The notes under the pieces were generated by a model. It worked only from the letters and a program-made list of their open reading frames with translations, ran no database searches and was not told the origin of the DNA. The position numbers and the translations under genes are program-made. From Sphingomonas sp. UNC305MFCol5.2 (lineage in GTDB: Bacteria; Pseudomonadota; Alphaproteobacteria; Sphingomonadales; Sphingomonadaceae), in the NCBI RefSeq assembly GCF_000712135.1, contig NZ_JOOE01000002.1, positions 62,001 to 126,000 of the forward strand: 64,000 nucleotides of DNA, read 5' to 3'. Shown one piece after another: positions 1 through 10,479 of the stretch; within the stretch, counting starts at the first letter, position 1, and every line of letters starts with the position of its first letter.

Positions 1-516
1 TTGCACGAAAGCGCGGGGCAGATCGCGGCGCGGCACGGCGAGGCGGGCCGCGACTGGGTGTTCAACATGCGCAACCTGACGATCTTCCCCAATCTCCAGA
101 TCGCCGAGAACGCATCGAGCCAGTTGCGCGTGATCCAGCCGCTTGCGCCCGGGCGCACCTTGATGCGCACCTGGTGTGTCGCGCCCATTGGCGAGAGCGG
201 CGCCGCGCGGCGCCAGCGGATCCGGCAATATGAGGATTTCTTCAATCCCTCGGGCATGGCGACACCCGACGATACGGTCGCCTATGAGAGCTGCCAGCGC
301 GGCCACGCCGGGCGGGTCGATCCCTGGCTGCAAGGCTATGCGCGCGGCATGACGGCGAGCCGCGAGGGCGGGAACATGCTGTCCGACGCGATCGGGGCCT
401 CGCCGGTGCGAAGCGTGCTGGCGGATTCGCAATTGTGCGACGAGACGCTCTATCACAATTATTATCGCGAATGGGCGCGGCGCATGGCTCCCGCCGTCGG
501 ATCCGGACGCGCATGA
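1..516 (+). CDS. Rieske ring-hydroxylating oxygenase alpha subunit, 3' part
   Basis: The gene enters from the left edge, so the Rieske [2Fe-2S] domain and most of the mononuclear iron domain lie outside the window. The 171 visible residues look like the end of the catalytic domain of a large (alpha) oxygenase subunit: a beta-rich stretch (NLTIFPNLQI) followed by a charged helical tail. The stop codon overlaps the ATG of a typical beta subunit by four bases (ATGA), so the two are translationally coupled. Together they would form the terminal oxygenase of a two- or three-component dioxygenase acting on an aromatic acid. The substrate cannot be read from this fragment; the beta subunit resembles the benzoate/anthranilate group. 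The first base is not a real start. Confidence 0.8.
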   Translation: MHESAGQIAARHGEAGRDWVFNMRNLTIFPNLQIAENASSQLRVIQPLAPGRTLMRTWCVAPIGESGAARRQRIRQYEDFFNPSGMATPDDTVAYESCQRGHAGRVDPWLQGYARGMTASREGGNMLSDAIGASPVRSVLADSQLCDETLYHNYYREWARRMAPAVGSGRA

Positions 517-1013
517 CGGCGACGCTATCCCGTGCCGATGCCGAAGACTTGCTCTACCGCGAGGCTGCGCTGCTCGACGAGGGCGAGTGGGACGCGTGGC
601 TGGCGCTTTATACCGAAGATGCGATCTTCTGGATGCCGGCGTGGCGCGACGAGGAGACCCCCGCTTCCGATCCGGACCGCGAGCTTTCGCTGATCTATTA
701 TGACGGGCGCCGCGGCCTGGAGGATCGTGTGTTCCGCGCCCGGTCGGGTCAGTCGGTCGCATCGCGCCCGCGTCCGCGCTGCGTGCATTGCATCGGCAAT
801 GTCCGGCTGATCGAATGCGCGGACGGCACCGCCGAAATCGCGTCGACCTTCATCGTCTGCCAGCAGGACGTCCGTGCGGATCGCACGCATCATTTCTTCG
901 GCCGCTATCGCCACGTCTTGCGCCACGAACAGGGCGCATGGCGGATCGCACGCAAGCATATCCTGTTGCTCAACGACACCATCCCGACCGTGGTCGATTT
1001 CTATTCGATCTGA
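513..1013 (+). CDS. Ring-hydroxylating dioxygenase beta (small) subunit
   Basis: This 166-residue protein has the SnoaL-like cone fold expected of small subunits. It opens with a helical segment around LLDEGEWDAWLALYTED and continues with the family run ELSLIYYDGRRGLEDRVFR, as in benzoate and anthranilate dioxygenase beta subunits. It has no cofactor site; in this family the beta chain supports assembly of the alpha3beta3 hexamer. The ATG at 513 was chosen because it overlaps the alpha stop by four bases and begins at the family's usual N-terminus; an upstream in-frame start at 435 would lie inside the alpha gene. No ferredoxin or reductase gene follows, so electron-transfer partners must lie upstream of the window or elsewhere. 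Confidence 0.85.
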   Translation: MTATLSRADAEDLLYREAALLDEGEWDAWLALYTEDAIFWMPAWRDEETPASDPDRELSLIYYDGRRGLEDRVFRARSGQSVASRPRPRCVHCIGNVRLIECADGTAEIASTFIVCQQDVRADRTHHFFGRYRHVLRHEQGAWRIARKHILLLNDTIPTVVDFYSI

Positions 1014-1050
1014 AGCCGCCGGGAATATGTTGAGGACTCATATTATTTTC

Positions 1051-1167
1051 GTCACCCCGGCCTTGAGCCGGGGTCCCGCTGGCTTCAGGCCGGGCAGAAG
1101 AAGCGGGATCCCGGCTCAAGCCTGTCCTGAGCGCCTGCCTTGCAGGCAGTCGAAGGGGCCGGGATGA
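1051..1167. repeat. Sphingomonad-type palindromic intergenic repeat
   Basis: The intergenic sequence starts GTCACCCCGG and ends CCGGGATGAC, so its outer ends are inverted. It contains a hairpin CCCCGGC-CTTGA-GCCGGGG at 1055-1073 and a matching half further right (AGCGGGATCCCGGCTCAAG). Elements of this form (REP/ERIC-like, 'GTCACCCCGG...') are scattered in sphingomonad genomes; that comparison is from memory. It lies between the dioxygenase beta gene and the 3' end of a minus-strand marR gene, so it may also end transcription in both directions. Confidence 0.7.
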
Positions 1168-1228
1168 CTCAAATTTATCAACAGCTTGTATAGGTTATCG
1201 GCCTAGGACTGGGCCACGAAATCAACGC

Positions 1229-1684
1229 TTATCCGTGGATGCGCGTCAGCAGCGCGATCAATTGCTTGATCTCGCGCTGGTTGAAGCGGCCTTTGAGCCA
1301 GGCTTCGTGCTCCAGGATCGCCTTGCGTGCCTCGACCAGTGCGGCATGGCCGGCCGGACGCAATGTCAGGGTCTGCCGCCGCTGATCGCCGGCCGACTTG
1401 CCGCGCACGAGAAAATCGCGTGCCTGCAGGCGATTGACGATCGCCATTACGGTCGCGCGGTCCATTTGCAGGCGCTGCGCAAGATCGGTCTGTGCGATCC
1501 CGGGGTGATCGTCGAGGAGCCAGAGCACCGAGACCTGTTTCTGCGTCAGGCCGAGATGTTCGAAAGTCTCCATGAAGTGGCGATAGACGGCGCCATGGGC
1601 CAGCCGGATGTGAAATCCGAGAATATCCCCGATCGCACCGATGCCGCCATCGTCCTCGATCGGCGGTTCGGCCTGTTTGGTCAA
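1229..1684 (-). CDS. MarR-family transcriptional regulator (DesR-like candidate)
   Basis: This 151-residue winged-helix regulator has the MarR core: LGLTQKQVSVLWLLDDHPG, then a recognition helix region (DLAQRLQMDRATVMAIVNRL) and a wing with DQRRQTLTL. MarR proteins usually act as dimeric repressors released by small aromatic ligands. The start is TTG at 1684, with AGGGGA six bases upstream on the minus strand; no earlier ATG fits. It lies downstream of folB and close to ligM, metF, purU and folD. In Sphingobium SYK-6 a MarR protein, DesR, controls the O-demethylase genes, so this is the leading local candidate for the GTATG-N5-CATAC boxes near ligM and metF. That link is an inference from position. 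Confidence 0.85.
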   Translation of the reverse strand: MTKQAEPPIEDDGGIGAIGDILGFHIRLAHGAVYRHFMETFEHLGLTQKQVSVLWLLDDHPGIAQTDLAQRLQMDRATVMAIVNRLQARDFLVRGKSAGDQRRQTLTLRPAGHAALVEARKAILEHEAWLKGRFNQREIKQLIALLTRIHG

Positions 1685-1771
1685 CGCAATCCCCTGTCGT
1701 TCGCTCGATAACCCGATGTCCTGCGCGATCGCGATTGCACAGTCCAGAGCCGGACGTGTCGCGCCAGGCGA

Positions 1772-2110
1772 TCAGCGGGCGAGCGAGACCCGGGCGCCGG
1801 CGAGGCCGCCGCGCAGCGCCCCGGGCTTCGAAACGCGGACTTCCGCTCGTTGCACCCGGGGATGAGCGATACACCGTTCGGCCAGCCGCATCGCATAGGT
1901 CTCGATCAGCGCGGTCCTTCTCAGTGCCAGGGCATGGGCGTCATCGGCGACGCGCTGATAGTCGATGGTTTCCTGCAACGCGTCGTGCGCCGGCGCGTCG
2001 ATGGCGAGGAGGATGTCCACCACCAGGGGCTGTGCGCGGCCATGCTCGTGCGCATAGACGCCGATGTCCGCGGCGACCTGCAGGCCGGAAATGGTGACAT
2101 GGATCGTCAT
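1772..2110 (-). CDS. folB: Dihydroneopterin aldolase-like protein (FolB/FolX family)
   Basis: The short protein (112 residues from the ATG at 2110) carries the family opening (TISGLQVAADIGVYAHEHG) and the later AEVRVSKPGAL strand typical of dihydroneopterin aldolase. The enzyme cleaves 7,8-dihydroneopterin in folate synthesis; related FolX proteins epimerise dihydroneopterin triphosphate. It is the last gene of a minus-strand operon purU-folD-folB. A GTG at 2143, overlapping the end of folD by 11 bases and preceded by a weak GGAACG, is an alternative start that would add 11 residues. Its place beside the formate-producing folate enzymes suggests supply of folate cofactor for O-demethylation; a second housekeeping copy elsewhere would fit that reading. 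Confidence 0.8.
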   Translation of the reverse strand: MTIHVTISGLQVAADIGVYAHEHGRAQPLVVDILLAIDAPAHDALQETIDYQRVADDAHALALRRTALIETYAMRLAERCIAHPRVQRAEVRVSKPGALRGGLAGARVSLAR

Positions 2111-2132
2111 CCCGCGGTCGAAAAAGGGATCG

Positions 2133-2993
2133 TCAAGCGCCACGACGTTCCGCCGCGCGCACCGTATTGGAAAGTAAGCACGCAATCGTCATAGGCCCCA
2201 CCCCACCCGGCACCGGCGTGATCGCCGCGGCATGGTCCATTCCTTCGCTGGCCACATCGCCGACAATTCGCGCCTTGCCGTCGATGCCGCGAACCCGGTT
2301 GATGCCGACATCGATCACCACTGCTCCCGGCTTGATCCAATCGGGGCGGACCAGTCCCGGGCTTCCGGCGGCGGCAACCAATATATCGGCCGTCCGCGCG
2401 ATCTCGGGCAGCCCGCGCGTCAGGATATGCGTGATCGTCACGGTGCATTCGCGGTCGAGCAGCAACAGCGCCACCGGCTTGCCGACGATGTTCGACTTGC
2501 CGATCACCACGGCCTTCAGCCCGCGGAAGTCCTCGATCACGGTTTCCAGCAGCCGCATGCATCCCAAGGGCGTGCACGGGACCAGTCCGCCCGTCCCCGT
2601 GGACAGGCGCCCGACATTGACGGGATGGAAGCCGTCGACATCCTTTCCCGGGCAGATCGCGTCGAGAACCCGCGCCGGGTCGATTTGCGCCGGGAGTGGC
2701 AGCTGGACGAGGATGCCGTGGATCGCATCGTCCGCATTGCAGGCAGCGATCAGCGCGAGCAGCGTTTCCTGATCGGTATGGGCGGGCAGGCGGTGCTCGA
2801 TCGAGCGGATCCCCGCCTCGCCCGCCCGCTGCAGCTTGCGCTCGACATAGATGCGGCTCGCCGGATCATCACCAACGAGAATCACTGCGAGTCCGGGCAC
2901 GATCCCGTGCTGCAAGGAAAGCTGCGCAGCGCGCGCCGCGGTCTCGCGCGTCATGCGCGCGGCCAGCGCCGTGCCGTCGATCAAGACCGCCAC
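2133..2993 (-). CDS. folD: Bifunctional methylene-THF dehydrogenase / methenyl-THF cyclohydrolase
   Basis: FolD oxidises 5,10-methylene-THF to methenyl-THF with NADP+ and hydrolyses it to 10-formyl-THF. The 286 residues match the family length. Visible signatures include YVERKLQRAGEAGI near the N-terminus (Tyr and Lys of the active site), QLPLPAQID, CPGKDVDGFHPVNVG, and the Rossmann segment VVIGKSNIVGKPVALLL. The start is GTG at 2993, four bases after the purU stop. In this cluster FolD would convert the C1 unit released by LigM, after MetF, into the substrate of PurU. Confidence 0.95.
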   Translation of the reverse strand: MAVLIDGTALAARMTRETAARAAQLSLQHGIVPGLAVILVGDDPASRIYVERKLQRAGEAGIRSIEHRLPAHTDQETLLALIAACNADDAIHGILVQLPLPAQIDPARVLDAICPGKDVDGFHPVNVGRLSTGTGGLVPCTPLGCMRLLETVIEDFRGLKAVVIGKSNIVGKPVALLLLDRECTVTITHILTRGLPEIARTADILVAAAGSPGLVRPDWIKPGAVVIDVGINRVRGIDGKARIVGDVASEGMDHAAAITPVPGGVGPMTIACLLSNTVRAAERRGA

Positions 2994-2997
2994 AATC

Positions 2998-3855
2998 TCA
3001 GCTCGTGAAAACGACGGTCTTGCTGCCGTTCAGCAATACCCGGTCTTCCAGCTGGTAGCGCACTGCGCGTGCTAGGACGCGACGTTCGATGTCGCGACCC
3101 TTGCGCACAAGGTCCTCGGGCGTGTCGGCGTGCGATACCGCCTCGACATCCTGGACGATGATCGGGCCTTCATCGAGGTCGGCTGTGACATAATGCGCCG
3201 TCGCGCCGATCATCTTCACGCCGCGCGCATGCGCCTGGTGATAGGGCTTGGCGCCCTTGAAACCGGGCAGGAAGCTGTGGTGGATATTGATGCAGCGTCC
3301 CACGAGGAATGCGGAAAGGTCATCCGACAGGATCTGCATGTAGCGGGCGAGCACCACCAGTTCAGCGCCGGTCTCGTCCACCAGTGCCTTGATCTGCGCC
3401 TCCTGCTGCGGCTTGGTTTCCCCGGTGATCGGCAGGTGATGAAAGGGAATGTTGCCGATCAGCGAGACGTTGAGCGTTTCGCGCGGGTGATTGGAGACGA
3501 TCCCGACGACATCCATCGGCAGTTCGCCGATACGGGTGCGGTACAAAAGATCGCCCAGGCAATGGTCCATGCGCGAGACGAGCAGCAAGACGCGCGTGCG
3601 CTGGTCGCGCGCGCGCAGCTTCCAGTCCATTTCGAAACGCGCGGCGGTCTCGGCGATGCGCTCCTGGATCGCCGCATAGGCATCCGCCGGACAATCGAAG
3701 AGGATCCGCATGAAGAAGCGCCCGGTTTCGACATCGTCGAATTGCTGCGCCTCGAGGATGTTGCCCCCTCCCTCGAAAAGCTGTCCCGAGATCGTCGCGA
3801 CCAGGCCCGGCCGGTCGGTGCACGACAGCGTCAGGACATGCGCAATCCGAGTCAT
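2998..3855 (-). CDS. purU: Formyltetrahydrofolate deformylase
   Basis: PurU hydrolyses 10-formyl-THF to formate and free THF. The 285 residues show an N-terminal ACT regulatory domain (about 5-85, starting [19 protein letters not shown]) and a formyl transferase-like catalytic domain. The family's Asn-His-Asp triad is visible as [19 protein letters not shown] (about residue 229) and the later [16 protein letters not shown] precedes the ATG at 3855. It is the first gene of the operon purU-folD-folB, divergent from ligM, with a shared 135-bp control region holding an inverted repeat. In SYK-6, O-demethylase gene clusters carry similar folate enzymes to recycle THF. No formate-THF ligase (ligH) is in this window. 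Confidence 0.95.
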   Translation of the reverse strand: MTRIAHVLTLSCTDRPGLVATISGQLFEGGGNILEAQQFDDVETGRFFMRILFDCPADAYAAIQERIAETAARFEMDWKLRARDQRTRVLLLVSRMDHCLGDLLYRTRIGELPMDVVGIVSNHPRETLNVSLIGNIPFHHLPITGETKPQQEAQIKALVDETGAELVVLARYMQILSDDLSAFLVGRCINIHHSFLPGFKGAKPYHQAHARGVKMIGATAHYVTADLDEGPIIVQDVEAVSHADTPEDLVRKGRDIERRVLARAVRYQLEDRVLLNGSKTVVFTS

Positions 3856-3892
3856 TCGATCTCTCCCATTCCCTGCGCGTTCGCGGCAATTT

Positions 3893-3907
3893 GTATGTAT
3901 TGCATAC
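3893..3907. promoter_or_regulatory. Inverted repeat, candidate MarR operator between purU and ligM
   Basis: GTATG-TATTG-CATAC is a perfect 5-5-5 inverted repeat in the divergent purU/ligM control region. It lies 38 bases before the purU start and 84 bases before ligM. Related sequences occur at metF and in front of the MetE-like gene, which argues for one shared regulator. Confidence 0.55.
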
Positions 3908-3990
3908 TAATATCGCGGAGGATAGAAAGGGGCAAGCGCGGATAGGCGCAGCGGCTAACCCCATGGGGAAATCGAGAGAGGAATCGCTAG

Positions 3991-5400
<1,410 letters not shown>

Positions 5401-5403
5401 CCG

Positions 5404-5440
5404 AAAAGGGGGGCATGCCGTCGCGGCGTGCTCCCCTTTT
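5404..5440. terminator. Bidirectional terminator between ligM and metF
   Basis: A long hairpin has a left arm at 5404-5420, loop TCG, and a right arm at 5424-5440. The GC-rich stem is flanked by AAAA on the left and TTTT on the right, so it can act as an intrinsic terminator on both strands. It lies exactly between the convergent ligM and metF stop codons. Confidence 0.9.
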
Positions 5441-5445
5441 CAAAC

Positions 5446-6309
5446 CTATCGGAAGTTGGCGATCCAGTCGGCGGTCTTCTCGAGCCCGCCGAACGGATAG
5501 AAATGGAGCCGGACCTCTCCATGGACTTCCGGAACCAGCCGTTCGGCCAGTTCCTCGATCAATGGGCCCGGTCCGGCGCTGCCGAGCAACTGCGTAAGCG
5601 ACAGCCCGTATTTCGCCATGACCTTGGCCGATACGCCCACGCCGCAGCGCGCGGCAAAGCGCAGCAGCGCCTTGATGCTTGCCGGTCCGGCGACGCCGAT
5701 GCGCACCGGCACGGCAGTTTGCGTGCGAAGCGCCGTCAACCAGTCCAGTACCGGCTCCGCGTCAAAGCCGAATTGGGTTGCGATCCAGGCGCTCTGGCCC
5801 GCCGCCTCGAGCGCTTCCAGCTTGTCGTACAATGCGCGCTCGAGCGCTGCCCCGGAGATGTCGGGGTGCCCCTCGGGATAGCCCGCGATGCCGACCTGCT
5901 CGATGCCGTGCCGGGCGAGGACGCCCGAACGGATCACCGACAGCGCATCGCGGAAAGGGCCCTCTGGCTCGGCGATGTCACCGGCGACGACAAAGACCCG
6001 GTCAACGGACGCTCTGTCGGTAAGCGCAGCCAGGAACGCGTCCAGTTCGCCGGCCGAATGCAGGCGCCGCGCAGAAATATGCGGAACCGGGATGAAGCCT
6101 GCATCGCGCACGCGGCACGCCGCCAATATGCGCGAATCGATATCCTCACCGGGCAGGAAGGTGATCGAGATCGGCGTGCGATCCGGAATTCGATCGCGCA
6201 GCAATTCGATCTTGTCGTGATCCTTCGCCGTGATTTCGATCGAAAGCTCGCGCAGCAAGTCCGGCGCGCAGGCCTCGCGCGTGGGCCGCATGGTCGCGCT
6301 GTTCTGCAA
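5446..6309 (-). CDS. metF: 5,10-methylenetetrahydrofolate reductase-like protein
   Basis: This TIM-barrel flavoprotein (287 residues from 6309) shows the MetF pattern: ELSIEITAKDHDKIELL at the first strand, PISITFLPGEDIDSR, the VPHISARRL motif, a VFVVAGDIAEPEGPFRDAL nucleotide-binding stretch, and a late IGVAGPASIKALLRFA. With LigM it would run in reverse of the biosynthetic direction, oxidising 5-methyl-THF to methylene-THF. The start is uncertain. An ATG at 6348 is in frame, but an inverted repeat (6332-6346) overlaps its first codons; the TTG at 6309 has GGGAG seven bases upstream and is preferred here. An ATG at 6291 is a third option. Confidence 0.85.
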   Translation of the reverse strand: MQNSATMRPTREACAPDLLRELSIEITAKDHDKIELLRDRIPDRTPISITFLPGEDIDSRILAACRVRDAGFIPVPHISARRLHSAGELDAFLAALTDRASVDRVFVVAGDIAEPEGPFRDALSVIRSGVLARHGIEQVGIAGYPEGHPDISGAALERALYDKLEALEAAGQSAWIATQFGFDAEPVLDWLTALRTQTAVPVRIGVAGPASIKALLRFAARCGVGVSAKVMAKYGLSLTQLLGSAGPGPLIEELAERLVPEVHGEVRLHFYPFGGLEKTADWIANFR

Positions 6310-6331
6310 GCCCCATCTCCCATCTGATTCT

Positions 6332-6346
6332 GTACGTAACACATAC
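6332..6346. promoter_or_regulatory. GTACG-N5-CATAC inverted repeat at metF
   Basis: This 15-bp element matches the purU/ligM repeat at 11 of 15 positions (GTACG-TAACA-CATAC). It sits just upstream of the preferred metF start, where a repressor would block transcription. Confidence 0.5.
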
Positions 6347-6399
6347 ATATTTTATGTAGAGAGAAACAGAGGAATCCAGGGCCTGCACCCTGTTATTTT

Positions 6400-6414
6400 G
6401 TATGCAAGGCATCC
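6400..6414. promoter_or_regulatory. GTATG-N5-CATCC element upstream of metF
   Basis: A second, weaker copy of the same element (GTATG-CAAGG-CATCC) lies 68 bp (centre to centre) from the metF-proximal repeat. Its left half, TTTGTATGCAA, is identical to the copy before the MetE-like gene at 24583. Two spaced copies could allow cooperative binding. Confidence 0.4.
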
Positions 6415-6652
6415 TTTTTCGTTGCGCTCGCGCCTGCGTCGGATAGAGTCGGTCAGAGGAGCGTCGCGCATGACGACGGTGGAACTGATTGCCCGCGCAC
6501 TGTCCGCCAGCCGGACCGGCCGGACGGATGAATGGAGCACATGCTGCGCGGACGCGCTTCTCGTCCTCGCCGCATGCAGTATCTATGATGCTCTGCTGCC
6601 AAGCTCGGGCGCCGAAAATCGCCCAATTGTCGCGAATGACCCCTGATCGGCC
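6415..6652. other. Non-coding stretch between metF control region and GH43
   Basis: No convincing gene is seen between the metF control region and the 3' end of the GH43 gene. A 58-codon plus-strand frame starting ATG at 6470 has no ribosome-binding site and no recognisable family, and is left out. Confidence 0.5.
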
Positions 6653-7687
6653 CTAGTTGCGTCCGGCCGAGCTCGGCGGCGGGACTGATACACCCGCTTC
6701 CGTTTGGACGACGGGCTTCATCGTTCCATCTCGATTATATTGGAGATGCTCGACCGTGACGGCACGCCGCCCGATTGCGCCGTTGAGGTCGCCGATCGTC
6801 AGCCCGGCGTTGTGCAGGAAAAGATACCAGTTGCCCTTGAACTCGGCGATCCCCGGATGGATCGTGAAGCTGTACTTGCCCGATCCGGTCAGTTCCCCGC
6901 GATACGTCCACGGTCCCTTGGGCGAAGGTGCGGTGGCATAGGACACTTTCTCGTCGCGGTGCGTCGACCGGTCGAGCGAGGCATAAGTCAGGTAATAGAG
7001 CGCCCCGCGCTTGTGCAGCCAGGGCCCTTCCTCGAAATGTGGCGGCGTGATCTCGGTGATCGGGCCGTCGATCTCGATCATGTTGGGCTTGAGCTTCGCA
7101 ATATAGCATTGGCGATTGCCCCAGGCGATCCAGGTCGTCCCGTCATCGTCGGTGAACACCGTGGGATCGATATCTTCCCAGCTGTGGGTTCCCTTGGGCG
7201 TCATCTCGTTGGTGATCAGCGCGGAGCCTTTGGCATCGACGAACGGGCCGGTGGGCGTATCGGATACCGCGACGGCGATCGCCTTGCCGGGGTGCGTGCC
7301 GTCATGCTCGACCGCCGCGTAGAACCAGAACTTGCCGTTCTTCTGGATGGCCTGCGATGCCCAGGCGTCCTTCTTGGCCCATTTGAAATCGGCGACCTTC
7401 AGGATCGGACCATGGTCGGTCCAGCTTTTCATGTCGGTAGTCGAATAGACGAGCCACTCGCGCATGTTGAACATCTCGTCACGCTGCGCTTCGTCATGCC
7501 CGACATAGAGATAGAGCCGATCTCCCACCACGAGCGGTGCCGGGTCGGCAGTGAATTTGTCGCGGATGAGCGGATTGGCGCCAGGCCTGGCTTGCGAAGC
7601 AGTCTGGCCGATCGCCGGGCTCAATGATGTTAGCGCTACCAGCGCTATCGCCGCGAATTTTGCCTGGCTGACACCCACTCCCACCAC
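6653..7687 (-). CDS. Secreted GH43 glycoside hydrolase (beta-xylosidase/arabinofuranosidase type)
   Basis: The 344-residue protein starts with a signal peptide (hydrophobic run around residues 11-25, cleavage near AIGQT) and one five-bladed propeller domain of family GH43. The three acidic residues are recognisable: general base Asp in FTADPAPLVVGDRLYLY (about residue 48), the pKa-setting Asp in DIDPTVFTDDDG (about 175), and the acid Glu in HFEEGPWLHK (about 224). Such enzymes remove xylose or arabinose from hemicellulose side chains. The start is GTG at 7687 (or the next GTG at 7684) behind GGAGAG. It is the only sugar gene inside the aromatic region. A XylR-type box lies within its signal-peptide codons and two inverted repeats lie upstream, linking it to the distant sugar locus. 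Confidence 0.88.
   Translation of the reverse strand: MVGVGVSQAKFAAIALVALTSLSPAIGQTASQARPGANPLIRDKFTADPAPLVVGDRLYLYVGHDEAQRDEMFNMREWLVYSTTDMKSWTDHGPILKVADFKWAKKDAWASQAIQKNGKFWFYAAVEHDGTHPGKAIAVAVSDTPTGPFVDAKGSALITNEMTPKGTHSWEDIDPTVFTDDDGTTWIAWGNRQCYIAKLKPNMIEIDGPITEITPPHFEEGPWLHKRGALYYLTYASLDRSTHRDEKVSYATAPSPKGPWTYRGELTGSGKYSFTIHPGIAEFKGNWYLFLHNAGLTIGDLNGAIGRRAVTVEHLQYNRDGTMKPVVQTEAGVSVPPPSSAGRN
7628..7641 (-). promoter_or_regulatory. XylR-type operator inside the GH43 signal-peptide codons
   Basis: On the minus strand the sequence reads TGGTAGCGCTAACA, identical to the box upstream of GH95. It resembles the LacI-family operators reported for xylose regulation in Caulobacter and Xanthomonas. 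It falls in codons 16-20 of the GH43 gene, coding Leu-Val-Ala-Leu-Thr. Confidence 0.6.
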
Positions 7688-7720
7688 CGCTCTCCATATT
7701 GTTGTGCCGGCAGATTACCC

Positions 7721-7756
7721 TGACCAATCAATCGGTCAATCTGGTCATTCGACCAG
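7721..7756. promoter_or_regulatory. Paired inverted repeats upstream of GH43
   Basis: Two inverted repeats lie 34 or more bases before the GH43 start. One is TGACC-N8-GGTCA (7721-7738) and the other is the perfect CTGGTC-ATTC-GACCAG (7741-7756). TGGTC/GACCA arms are typical of FadR-type GntR operators, and a FadR-type regulator is encoded at 62111-62872. The pairing is a suggestion only. Confidence 0.45.
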
Positions 7757-7766
7757 GACCGATCCC

Positions 7767-9716
<1,950 letters not shown>

Positions 9717-9724
<8 letters not shown>

Positions 9725-10388
9725 AATGCAGGCCCATCGCCTCGAGCTTGGGACGCATGCCGTAGATGTCGAGCCCCAGTTCGCCGGCGGCGAGCCGCTT
9801 GCGCTTGCCCTCCTCGGCCGCCTCGCGCGCCTGCGCTTTCTCGAGCACCGCGGCGGCATCCGCACGCCGCACCACGCAGACGCCGTCGTCGTCGGCGACG
9901 ATCACGTCACCCGCCTCGATCGCCGCACCCGCGCATACGATCGGCACGTTGACCGAACCGAGCGTCGCCTTGATCGTGCCCTGTGCCGACACGGCTTTCG
10001 ACCAGACCGGAAAGCCCATCGCGGTGAGATCGCGCACGTCGCGCACGCCCGCGTCGATCACCAGCCCGCGACAGCCCCGCGCCATTGCCGAAGTGGCGAG
10101 CAGATCGCCGAAATAACCGTCGAAGCAGGGTGAAGTCGGTGCGAGGACGAGGATGTCGCCTTCGCGCAATTGCTCGATTGCGACATGGATCATCCAATTG
10201 TCGCCCGGCGGCGCCGAGATGGTGACTGCCGAGCCGGCGATCCGCGCGCCCGGATAGATCGGCCGCAGATAATGGCCGAGCAGGCCGACGCGCCCCTGCG
10301 CCTCATGCACCGTGGCGACGCCCGCATGGGCCAGCCCGGCAAGCGTCGCGGGATCGGCGCGCTCGATATTCTGGACGACCTTGGCCAT
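9717..10388 (-). CDS. ligK: 4-carboxy-4-hydroxy-2-oxoadipate aldolase / oxaloacetate decarboxylase
   Basis: LigK performs the last pathway step, splitting 4-carboxy-4-hydroxy-2-oxoadipate into pyruvate and oxaloacetate. The 223-residue protein is a RraA-like class II aldolase: [20 protein letters not shown] near the start, [20 protein letters not shown] in the middle with the metal-site Arg-Asp, and [17 protein letters not shown] near the end. The ATG at 10388 ([13 protein letters not shown]) is preferred over an upstream in-frame ATG at 10412. It is the first gene of the minus-strand operon and divergent from the LysR gene, sharing a 91-bp control region. Confidence 0.95.
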
Positions 10389-10456
10389 GCCGCTCTCCCA
10401 TTGTTCCACCACCAGCTAGAGAAGGCCCGGCGGCGGCGACAATTCGGATTGCAGGG

Positions 10457-10475
10457 TAGCGATAAGTTTTTGCTA
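10457..10475. promoter_or_regulatory. LysR-type binding site candidate between ligK and lysR
   Basis: TAGC-N11-GCTA is an interrupted dyad in the ligK/lysR control region and ends four bases before the regulator's ATG. LysR regulators usually bind such dyads and repress their own gene while activating the divergent operon. The flanking heptamer CAATAGC (minus strand, 10472-10478) recurs before the plus-strand lig operon. Confidence 0.45.
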
Positions 10476-10479
10476 TTGG

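Noticed and set aside
6470..6646. Small 58-codon frame before GH43
   Set aside because: It has an ATG but no ribosome-binding site, no recognisable family and no conserved neighbour. It may be chance.
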